Source: Strongylocentrotus purpuratus (taxonomy: Eukaryota > Echinodermata > Echinoidea > Camarodonta > Strongylocentrotidae). From it: a stretch of DNA of 64,000 nucleotides. The position numbers were made by a program, and so were the translations under genes. Under the pieces are notes generated by a model. The model saw only the letters and a program-made list of their open reading frames with translations. It was not told the DNA's origin and ran no database searches. The stretch is from contig NW_022145520.1 in the NCBI RefSeq assembly GCF_000002235.5, forward strand, positions 2,146,501 to 2,210,500, given 5' to 3'. Shown here in pieces: positions 1 to 12,200 of this stretch (position 1 is its first letter; the number at the start of each line of letters is the position of its first letter).

Positions 1-810
1 TGCAGTTATCTATATTTATCTGTATTCTTTACGCTGTTCATAATTCTTCATGCAAAACATGAAAGTATTTCTAGTCTTTATAAAAATATTTCACCTCCTT
101 TTAATATTCCATATAGATTTGAGTATTCATTCCTGTAACTTTTGATATAGATTAGTATCATTTGTTGCAAGGGGAGAAGGCCTGCTGTGTATCAGAGCTA
201 AGGCAACTCTTGCACTAAAACTATTAGTATGACCATAGATAAATTATATACCGTATACTTCTTTTATCTTCCATTCTATAGACAAACATGTTTGAAATTT
301 ACTTTTTATACTTGAAAGTTAAATAATTAAAAAAAATACAGTCCAGTCTTTATCAATATGTGTAATTATTCTCACTGGGAGGAGCTCTTCGAATAAGAAT
401 TATGAAGATATTTTTATTTTGATAATGGGAACCTTTCAAATACATAGTAGGTGTCATCTAAGCCCCCCATACAGGGCTTAAGTTAGCGGCCAGGTATTAT
501 GATACAAAATATAATAGGAAGAAATTTGTGTTTACACATCTTGCTTGAAATATTTTACCACTTTCAACTCTGAAAGCATTACCAAATTCAAAAGAAACGT
601 TGAGAGCCATTTCCAAATGGACAAAGCCTCCAAAATAAAACTTTCAAACATGCTTGTGTTTTTACAAAAAGAGAATACTTATTCATGCTGTGTCTAACTG
701 TGTGTCACCACCAAACCATGCTCTTTAAATATTGTACTTCTTCTGTCTTCCCTATCAAACCCTCATCCTTCTGAATATTGATAACAAAATCATTATTAAA
801 ACGACGACAG
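1..810. other. Non-coding stretch, probably an intron of the EGF gene
   Basis: AT-rich sequence with no exon-like open stretch of EGF spacing on either strand. It ends in a splice acceptor (ACGACAG at 804-810) in front of the first EGF exon I can place, so it is probably the 3' part of an intron of the multi-EGF gene. No repeat family is recognised here. Confidence 0.5.
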
Positions 811-2306
811 CTCAAGATGGATGCGCAATCAACAACGGCGGTTGCCAGCACCAATGTCTCTCGCATCCTTACGGTCACTTCTCCTGCCAGTGTCACGCCG
901 GTTATAGACTAGCCGGAGACGGGAGGGCGTGTCAACGTAAGTCCGACGGAGTTTCGTCAGCACCTCTGATACAAATGCACGCACACACTAAATGCCCCTT
1001 ACAATTTGTTTCATGATTACATAATATCTCTGTGCATGTACCGGTATGCAAGATTGTCAAAAATTTGGGGTAAAATCTTGAGGAAAGATCAAGCAAAGAG
1101 GGGTTTTTTTGGTCCTTGTCAGCATTAATTTTCAAATTCCAGTTTGGGAATTGATTATATATAAGGGATAAAATTGAAATCAATAATTTGATATAAGTTT
1201 GTTTAAAAAAAGGAAATCAAAAGTCCCTTCCTCTATCCAACAAATATATACCAGCTAAAACTAATTTCCAGGTTGATGAAATCAACCATGTTCTTTATAC
1301 ACCTGACTCCTGTCTGTTAGCAGTTAGAATCATACATGATTTTATATATACACAACCCATATCAAATCCTAACACAAATTCATTTTTTTATACAATTTAC
1401 ATGAATTCTTTGCATGTTTTTGCCATGTTTTCTTTTCACTATGACCCCAAGTCTTTGAAATGTCATATTGACATTATCTCTCTCTCTCTCTGATATTAGT
1501 GTTCATTATATGTCATATTTGCATGATTCTCCACTATTTGTTGCAAATTTGACAAGTATATTTGTACTGCATGCTACATACAAAAAATGAAAGTATACCA
1601 ATCTGTTATGCAAACAATATCTATTTTATGATTTAATTCTCTCTGTGAAATATCATACTTCAAAATGATAATGAAGCATTTATAATGAATTTATTTAACC
1701 TCCCGAAATTGTTTTATCTGGCATGTATACTTTGTTCTGCTTGTTCTTAAATATTGTTACTCGTTATGATTTCAAATGGTACCTGGGATTTGATATTCAA
1801 ATATCATTAAAATAAAATATGTAATTTAATATATGTATTATGTATGCACATGTATGGGCCATGAACTGCAGGCATATACATTTACATTTAAAAGAAATTG
1901 TATAAATGCCAATGCTATGTTTATTCTTTTGTCGGGTATTGGAAGCGTTTTTTCATAAATGGAAAATTATATATATTCCCTCTTTTTGTCTCTGTATTTG
2001 CTTTCTTTTACCCAAATTTAATGCACAATTTTATCTATTCCTGTCTTTGTACCTTATCCCAAATTATAATTATTTGGTGTCTTGGTTGACTTACACAAAG
2101 TTTTAATTAACATTGTAACATTTTTCAAACGTGTTCGTGCTGTACATGTGTCTCGGACACCCACCCCCCCCCCCCCCCCAAGATGAAATAATCCTCAAGA
2201 ATATAGATTTATTTTCAAGATGAAGAAACATTTGTCCTCCTAAATATCCTGGATGGGAAATTAGGGAATTTACACTGAAAATTGTCTGAAAATTGAGATT
2301 CTTATA

Positions 2307-2337
<31 letters not shown>

Positions 2338-5300
2338 GAGCTCATGAAATATTTGATATCAACAGAAATCCACATTGGAACATAGCGACGGTTCAAATGC
2401 CTGATGGCCAAGATTTTATCCGATATTCCCCAAAAAGGAAAATGTAAAGCGATTTATGAAAGTTGTCAATGTTTTTAGATCAATGTTATGAAGGACTTTA
2501 GATATACAGTTAAGAACTAAATTATTCATACCCTTACTAAGTTCTGTAACTTTTTATGTACATGTTTGGGAACTTGTGTGTGTCCTGATTTATGTTTCTT
2601 TAGAATGTGACATTGAATGCTCCAACATTGGCTCTGATGCCAGCTTCTTTAGGGCTCAATGTCATCAAAGCTAATAGTACATGTCAAGGGTTAGGGTAAG
2701 GTAAGGGTAAGGGTTAGGGTAAGGGTTAGGGTCACAGTTGGGCTTTAGGTTAGGTTCAAGGGTTAGAGGAAGGTTAAGTGTCGCGTTTGGTCCAAGATCG
2801 ACGTCAAGAAATTGGTTAGTGTAGAATAACGGTTGTCGAGCAAAGCTCACCAGAGCATAATGTTGTCCAGTCACCGATAAATTAATCCCATCTTTTGCGT
2901 CCTTTTAGCTTCGAACCCTTGTGCCATCAACAACGGAGGCTGCGAACACACCTGTCTCAACATGGGTGATAGAGCCTTCTGCAACTGCAACACAGGTTAC
3001 AGGTTAGCGCAAGATGGAAATAACTGTGAAGGTATGTACCACAGAGGGCCTTATATAATGTTCCTTGAATTTTAACCATTCAATCAAACTCGTTATTGTA
3101 TGTTAAAGAAAGAAAAAACTTGTATAGACTAGACCTGGTCTAACATCCTATGTTAAGCTCGACTTTACATCAAACTTAAACCCAGCATTGGGTTCAAACT
3201 TTTAGCCATAATGAAATATCATATTTATATAGGGGATATCACAAATATTTTCCAATGTGCTGTATAAATGGAGAAAAGGAAAGAAAAGACAATCTATATT
3301 TGCCACTCTCCACCCAGGTGTAGTAAATGGGTACCCTGTAGAAAGAAATTTTTTCAATGCTCGATTGCCTTGTCATGGAAGCTGGGGTAATAATATGATC
3401 ACAGGCAGGGGAAACAGTATTGATACTAATGAAGCTACCCTGTGTAAACAAGTTATATCATCATTAATATTATTAGTAGTATTAGAAGTATTAGTAGTAT
3501 CATTAGCTTTAGGGAATAATTTTGTTGTTGACCTTTTTGAATTTTCATAGATATTGATGAGTGTGCTACCAGGAACCATGTATGTCAGCAGGAGTGCACC
3601 AACACTGTCGGATCATACAGATGTAGCTGCGTCACCAACTATATGCTGGAAACAAACGGCAGGACATGTAAACGTGAGTAGCATGCTGTGATTCTCACCG
3701 TCGTATCGCTTTGTATTTAAAGACGTAACGCATGAATGTTGGTATAGTCAAAAATGACCACCTATTCAAAAGCTTTTTCACAAAACATGACCCTCTTGAT
3801 GCGTAAAAGACTCGGTGTAAAGCGCTTTATTGATACCGTTTTTTTAATTTTTTTATTATTATTATTATCTTCATTATTATTTATTATTGTTATCAAAATG
3901 GGCTCCAAATATGACCTTTTTGAGTACACATTCATCAAAAGTAATTTTAATAAAACAAATGATGCAAGTTTTCATTTGTTCATTACAAGATCTATCCACT
4001 CTTGCACTGTTGAGGCTGTTTATGCACTCGATCAGCCTGACAGTTTTGAACGATAGATGCATACAGCCTCAACTCAAGTGCAGATAGATCTTATAATGAA
4101 CTGCACTCATTCGTTTGAATTATTTGTATGACAGGTTTAGATATTCATATATTTACACAGTATTTACATATCAATCTTTCATATGCGTCAGTATATTTAA
4201 CTTTGAATTTACATATTTTTTATCATGGTGACACATTTACAGTGCAAGCGATCATCGACATCGAGCCCATCGACCCGTGTGAGAACCACCAATGCCAGTT
4301 CAACTGCACCATGAAATGGAACAGGCCTGTCTGCACCTGCCCTATAGGTTTCGAGCTCTCACCCGATCAAAGAAATTGCCAAGGTAAGGATATGAAGGAT
4401 CAACGCTTTGGTGGTCATTCCTGTAATAAACGATATAATGAACGATGTAATAAACGATGTAATAAACGATGTAATAAACGATGTAATGAACGATGTAATA
4501 AAGGAATGTAATAGACAAAGTAATAAATGATATAATGAATGATGTAATAAACGATTTAATGAACTATGTAATGAACGATGTAATAAACGATTTAATAAAC
4601 AATGTAACAAACAATGTAATACACAATGTAATAAACGATGTAATAAACGATGTATCAACTACTCTGAAGATTTCTTATAAAGATAATTCTTTTTTTCTTT
4701 CTTCAAATTTTAAATAAACAACAGTTTTCATAGAACTTGGCCTTTCTTCTTATATTTGATGTTGTAGATGATTCCAGAATATACAGTTAACAACTAAATC
4801 ATTCATACTCTTACCCAAGTTTTGGCAATTTTTTAATGTATGTTAAAAATGTATTTGTCCCCATTTATATTTCTTGTGAAAATGACATAATGAAGCTTAC
4901 ATCTAAAAGTATTCAACAAAGGCCCTAAATCGGCTAGTCCCCCTTTCATTCTTGAGTTAAAGATAAACTTGAGTTCTGGTAATGCGATTGCATTGTGAAA
5001 GAAAAGGTGTGGAATGGATCAGAAAAGTTGATCATATAGCATGTAAGTAATGGTGTGTAATGCAAGGTTCTGGAGTCATCAAAATCATCATAAATTTGGC
5101 AGAGTCTTGGTAAAGTAACAATTACTTACACAGACAGATGTATATGGGACAACACACATGGTGTCGGGGCTAGTACTACCCTGATTTCCTTATCTTTCTA
5201 TGCTCATTACTCAGCCAGTATACATTTACTTCCAAAATTGTTTGGCACATGACATTTATTTGTAAACTTGAACATTCAGTGTAAGTTTCGTTAGATTCTG

Positions 5301-6246
5301 TGAGAATTCATTTTCTTTTTTTTACCAGAACTCAAGTTTATCTTTAAATGCGAACAACCCCCAAAAACATCAAATTTACAAGGGGTATGAATAATTTACC
5401 GGTAGTTGTTAACTATATGTAATTTTCATAACATGATTTCATTTTCTATTGTTTGTTCTAGATAAAAACGAGTGTAACATCGGCCAGAGTTGCTGCGCGG
5501 CCACTCACCAGTGTATCAACACCGAGGGCAGCTATACCTGTCTCTGTCGTCCCGGATTCTTCCTAAGTGATGATGGATGCAGTTGTATCGGTAAGAGAAA
5601 CTTTCAAATGAAATCAATATTTATTTTCATGCATTGTCTACCGTTTACAGCTGTATCGTTAAAAGAAACGTTTGATAAAATGCTATAAAACAACAAGCTT
5701 TCTAACTCGTGAAACGTTTGAAATTTTCATGCTGCGAAAAAAACAATTTGTGAAAGGTTTTGTTTTTACACTGTTAGGGGATCTTCTATTTTTATTTGTA
5801 AACCTCAGTCCTGGGTCATCATTGCATAAAACTTACCATCGATAGTAACTTTGGCATCACTATTAACTACCATGGCAACATCACTGGACAGCCAATTAAT
5901 CAAATCATGGTTTCCATGGAAGTTGCAATTATTTGCAAAGTTTCCATCAATGCTAAGTTTTATGCAACTGGGGCCCTGGGTTATTCACGTTTGTTCTCTA
6001 TTTGAACGTTGAATATTTTGTACAATGAAAAGGATTGATTTATATGGGTGCTTACTGTATTAGTAATCAATGGGTTCAGTAATCAATGAATAAACGGTGT
6101 TCTTTTATTTATTTCAGATGTTGACGAGTGTGCACAGCGTAGCAGTAACCAATGTGATCAGACATGCACCAATACGCAAGGGTCTTACCTGTGCGGATGC
6201 AACAATTCTTTCCAACTGGGCGACGACGGTTTCTCATGTCTTAGAA
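811..6246 (+). CDS. Exons for six 6-cysteine EGF domains
   Basis: Exons (all + strand): 811-936, 2909-3031, 3551-3673, 4243-4383, 5462-5590 and 6118-6246. Each starts after an AG acceptor and ends before a GT donor, and each encodes one EGF module with six cysteines, or seven in 5462-5590. Exons 3551-3673, 5462-5590 and 6118-6246 begin with the calcium-binding signature (DIDEC, DKNEC, DVDEC) and carry the central Asn and aromatic positions of cbEGF domains. The first two share CAINNGGC, typical of EGFs in fibrillin-like and LDL-receptor-like proteins. The exon at 4243 has a longer lead-in before its first cysteine. The gap between the first and second exons is large (about 2 kb); I searched it and found no further EGF exon. 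Confidence 0.8.
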
Positions 6247-9200
6247 GTAAGTCTTTCTTCTCTTCATGGTCCGATATTATTCTTTATACAACTCACTCCT
6301 AATCATATGATTGGTCAAATGCAGTTACGTGTGATTCATTTACTGCGTCCATCCTACATTTTTTTTCTTCATGGAAAATGATTTTTTTTTGTTCTTGTTG
6401 TGTTTCAGAGAAGTTAGGAGTAAAAAGTTTTTGTTAAATTTGTTTGTCCTCGTCTCAAAATGTTAGTAATATTGTGCCCCCCTCTTTTACATAGTCCGGG
6501 ATCTGCTCCTAACAATGTTTAATATTTTTTTGCTTATTTTGCATTGAAGGTTGGTTATTAAAATATAAACTTTGTTACGCATTGAATGTGAAATTATAAA
6601 GTGAGAATTTTGTTATTTTAAAATGTAGATTGATGAAGAATTGGAGCTTAATGTTTTAATTAATCAACCCCCTTCCTCCCCACCTACCTGGGGTTTTTCT
6701 TCCAAATACAGTGTTGCAGACACGCCCTACTCCGTCATCTCCCAGCTTCCAGTTCCCGCCTTTCCAAAACAGTGAGCTGAGTACGGGCCAGCTTGAGCAG
6801 GGACCGCAAACAAGCTGTAAGTATTAGTGAAACCTGTATATAAAGACCGCTCTGCAAGGGAAACATGAAATGTGGTCTTTATAGGCAGGTGGTCTTTATA
6901 TATGATATTTTACTTAAGTATTTACATGATAAGAAAATACACAATATAGAATCATAATAATACGATTTAATAATATTAAAATGTCAGTTATTCATGAGTA
7001 TGATACCAAGAAGGATATTGAAGTGGAATATCAAACAAATAAGAGGCGAAAATTGACTGATAAACCTGGCCTGGGATGTGAATTCCCACAGTGTCATCAT
7101 GTATTACACACATGTATAACTATAACTTGTGAAGGTTGTGTGTTTTTCTCAATATAAATGCATGACTGTAACTCAACTTTATCTTTGTAGAGTACCAATA
7201 ATTTCCCCTAACTAGGTTCATTTCTATCACTGAATTAGTTTGTAGAGAGGCTAACTTTGGACCTTAGTGCCAGTACTTGTATACCGATTGTTATTGAAAT
7301 GTAAACGCACCTATGCAGAGTGAAAATATTCTTTGGTGATTAAACATCCTTTAAAGACACCGTTTAACAATGCTAAATCTGAGATACATGGCCCTTCGGG
7401 TTATCAGTGTCTGTGATATGATGTAATATTGAAGCCCAAGAAAAATGGGGCTTCAAAATGATCATGATCGAAATGCCTCAAAACAGTAAAAATCTTTGAG
7501 TGACAGGTTTTACCATACTCATTTTCCCCAATAAACCGTAGTGTTATAAAAACCATTAGGAAACAAATTCTTAAATTTCTAATTTCAATCATATATATCT
7601 TGATTATCAGACAAGCAATCGGCTTGTTAAAGTCATGGGGTTCCTGACTGACCTAAAGGTTTATAATTATCATTGCAGCATGAGCTAAATCCAGGATTTT
7701 GTTTCAGAATCTGAGACAAAGTTACCCAATCCTTTTAAGATTACCGATAACTGACGATCTGTGATTGTTCACACTATAACTAGCTTCGTTTCTTTCATTG
7801 AATCAGTCTGTCGGGAGGCTAACTTCGGACCTCAATGCCAGTACTCGTGTACTGACTGTATGAATGGGGCCAGCTGCAACCAAGATTTAACTGGGTGTGA
7901 ATGTCTACCCGGCTGGCAGGGGACCATCTGCAACGAGAGTAAGTCAGAAATCTCCTTTCTCAGAAATTAGTTTCCTTCTTTTTTTTTATGATCGTAACGG
8001 CACTGGTAGACCTTACCAATACAATAAGGATATAAACTGTCTGCATGTATGATGTAAGAGTAACGATAAAAGTGTGACGTCACACCTGAGATCTGTTTCA
8101 CAAAACCTTTTTTCAATGACAAATGACAAAAATCAGTGATAAATCTGCTGATGTCATTTGTCACTGATGACTAGTTTTGTGAAATGGGGCCCTGAATGTC
8201 GGTCAATCAAACACAAGGGACATTGCCCTTATAATATTTTTCTGAACTGAAGTCACATCGAAGGTGTAAACTTATTAGTTTCCAGATAGCATAGTTGCGG
8301 CCAGCGGGTCCTTTGAGAATCGATAGCCGAGCGATTCAAAAGAGACCATACAATCGCTGAGGGTGGTTTATTACCATAATTCTTTGAAGTCTTGACTTAG
8401 ACCCTATCAAATTCATAGCTTGTGACAGTGACTCCCCCTTTGCCTATCTAACTTCTTTGGTGAGAACTGTCAGCAGCCATGTTCTTGTGAGAATGGCGGA
8501 ACCTGTATTAAACTCCATCACTGATGATACAGCTACCCTCTCTGTATGATAGCTTTTGACAACAACCCTAACCACATTATAGCTTAAACAATGACTTCCC
8601 CTTTTCTTCCAATAGCTTGTCCATCCAACTTCTTTGGTGAGAATTGCCAGCAGCCATGTCTGTGTCAGAATGGAGGAACATGTAACCCTATCACTGGTGA
8701 CTGCACCTGTCTGCCGGGTATTGAAGGTCCACGTTGCACTGAAGGTATGTGGACATCTTGAATTCAAAATCATATTTGTTTTAATTTAGCATTAAATCCT
8801 TAACTGTCAGGAGAAAATCACATTCTGCTGCCCTTTTCTTCTTTTTCTTTGTCTTCTACATCTTCTTCTTGTTGTTATTGTTGTTGTTCTTCTTCTCCTT
8901 CTTCTTTTCTTCTTTATTTCTTCTTCTCCTTCTCTTTCTTCTCCTTCTCTTTCTTCTCCTCCTTCTTCTCCTTCTTCTTCTTCATCTTCTTCTTCTTCTT
9001 CTTCTTCTTGTTCTTTTTCTTCTTCCTTTTTTTCTTCTTCTTCTTCATCTCCTTCTTTTCCTTGTTTGTATTTGCTTACATTGTCCGTTGAGAGCCAGAA
9101 GGGTCCTAAATCTAAAGTATATTCGTTAACCCTGGGTCTCAACCGATATGTTTATAAATCAAACTATCTTTGAACATAGCAGTCCTGATAATTCCCTGAT

Positions 9201-12200
9201 TTAATTTTTTTTCTATCATGACTTTTTTCTCCCAAACCGGGTATTTCTTGAGATCGATGTAAATCTGGTTTAAAATTAGGAGTGCCTTTTATTCATGACT
9301 TGTTTGAACGCCGTGAAAAAGTGCTCAGATTTCTATAATTTCTTTTCTTCTAAATTCCTCCTATCACCACTGAAACATTGTTGATCATTGATTTTTTTTG
9401 TAGATGATATCACTACTTGATAAACATTTATCTCTCTATCATTTATTTCTTAAGGTTGCCCTCCCGGATTCTGGGGCAAGGACTGCGTCAAGGAATGCAA
9501 CTGCCCGTCCGGTATCACGTGTAACGAGAGATGGGGAACCTGCCTGTGTAGGGCTGGCTACTTTGGACCTCACTGCAGCCAACGTAAGTCGTATTTCTTT
9601 GTCTGCTTTCAATTGTGTGTTGCCAATTTACTGTCAATAGACTTTGTTGTGACATTTTTGACACATTTCTATCATATATTGAATTTTTTCACCCAAGTCT
9701 TCTATATTATCCTCTTTTTCTTTTAGTACTTCCTTCATTCCCCTTCTTGTACTTTTAATTTTTTCCCCCCTGTTAGGCAATATTTTACTCAAATCTATCT
9801 TTCGATCCATTTCTTGTAATGCAATCCTCTCCATTTCCTAAAATTATAAATGCAATTAAATTTGTAGTTCAAGTTTTGTCTCCCTCAAATATATAAATTA
9901 CTGTTAAGATTTGTTTATTACAAAATGTAACTATGTTTTGTATACATTTTACATTGTATTCGTTATTATGTATTGTATTTTGTTGGAAATGAAAAAATAA
10001 AAATGATTGAATGAATCCCATTGTTTGGAAAAAGTATAAGTGGCCACTATAGAGAGGTGGTCATTTTATACAGGGTTAAATATCATTCTCTCCATCTTCT
10101 AATCTTCCAGCGTGCCCCGCCTTCTACTACGGCAGCATGTGTAATGAGCAGTGTGACTGTCATCCGGTCCATTCCTTGGGATGCGATCCCGTAGAAGGTG
10201 CCTGTAGATGCAAGCCTGGATACGAAGGAGACAGGTGTCAAAACGGTGAGAACCTCACATCGATTGAAATTCAATATTACGTTTGAACAATCAAGCCTTT
10301 TCATTTGGTTTCAGAATGTCTGCTGAGAATCATATTGATGTTGACTAATAGCACTTAAAGTTGCTCAAGCGTGGGTATATAGAGGGGCAGCACACGGATG
10401 TATGCACAGGAGCGTGATACCCGTTGGCTCAGTGTTATGTAGTGATCGCCAAGTTGCCTACTTCATGAACGACTATATACCCACGCATGAACTTCGTTAA
10501 AATAAGTTTCCTTCTTGCTCTCAGGAGCCAATGTGTTATAAACCCCTCAAAAAAATTTGAAAACTTGAGTTTGATTGATTTTTATCTCTTTTGTTATTGC
10601 ATAATCATCACTATGTTTAGTCTAATTATAAAGCATGTTTATTTCTATTCAAAATTGTACCTAATAATTATCAGCTACATGTATGTAATATCTTAAAGAC
10701 GTTCAAAAATTTCTTATTTATGCGCTGTTCTTACTATCTATTATATCTCAATTTTACCCACTGAATTTTATTATCTGTAAACAATTTTTTTACATGGTGA
10801 TTAAATAAAACAAACAAACAAACTGTGTAATTCCAGATTATTATTATTATTATCATTATTATTACATCTTCTCTTTCTTCCTGTGTTGCAGAATGTCGTC
10901 TTGGGATGTATGGTGAGCAGTGCAGGCATGTCTGCCAGTGCCTAGACGCCTCCATGTGTAACAAGGTGAACGGAGAATGCAGCAGGGAATGCTCGGCAGG
11001 GTACACAGGAGAAGCCTGCGAAAGATGTGAGTTTTGTCGAGACACGGTGTAGATATGGTATACTGATTGGTTCATTTTCTCTTTACTCAAGAAAGATGTG
11101 AGTAGACTTTTGTTGAGGCATTTGTAGCATTTAAAACGGAGGCTCATTTGCTCTTTATTATTGGTAGGCAGGAGAGGCCTGTGAAAGATGAGAGGAGATT
11201 TTTGTTGAGACACTGTGTAGATTTGGTTACCAGTGGTTTATGTTCTCATTAATTGAGAAAGATGGGAGAGGCGTGTGAGAGATACGAGTAGACTTTTGTT
11301 GGGACACTGTGTCGATATGGTGTATCGAGTGGCTTATACCTTTGAAAGATGTGAGTAGATTTTGTTAGGACACTTTGTACAGTAGCACTTGAAAAGTAAT
11401 ATAGTGAATCAAACTTCGTCTTTCAATGTAGTTACCCAAAAGAAGCTTGTAAAAGATGTGAATAGATTTGTATTGGAACGCTGTAGCATTAAACTGGAAA
11501 AGCAATAAAGTAGTGCTACGCACATGACTTTCAAGGGAGTTATGCAAAACATGCTTATGAAAGATGTAAATAGACTTTTGTTGGGACACTGTATAGCATA
11601 GTGTTGGAAAAGGGGTCTAGAAGCGGTTCTTTTGATTGTCTTTGTATTTAGCAGGAGAATTTCTCAAATATATTCAAAGAAATTTTGATTTGATTTAATA
11701 TCTTAATGTCTATCTCCTGCCTGTAAATATATTGGTGTCAATATTTTATTTACAGCTTGATAAAATAGTCGAAACGATTAAAATAATTTGACTTTTGACT
11801 TTCCATCTTTTGCAGCTTGTGACTTTGGAAGCTACGGAGTGAACTGCAAGTTCACCTGCCGATGTGGAGGAAACGATTGTAACAGCATCACTGGAGAATG
11901 CTTCTGTGAGGCTGGCAAGACCGGGACTAGCTGTCTGGACGGTAAGGATTGCATCGTCTAGTGGTAGTGTCACCATGGTGATAGAGATCAAGTTGATGAT
12001 AGATTTAACGGTATTGAGAAGTTGCCCTACCATGTATTAATTCAATAGACACTGTACGATATGATATGATATGATATGATATAATATATGATAGATTTTT
12101 TTTCAATCATAATATGTTATGTTAAATCTAGTTGAACTGACCCCTTTCACGTACATGTACATGACCTTTACAGATGACCTTTCGCTTACCACTTTCTGGT

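Noticed and set aside
4359-4717. Arg/Cys/Asn repeat frames on both strands
   Set aside because: Generated by the 12-bp minisatellite.
8807-9142. Glu-rich and Leu/Phe-rich open frames
   Set aside because: Produced by the CTT microsatellite in an intron.
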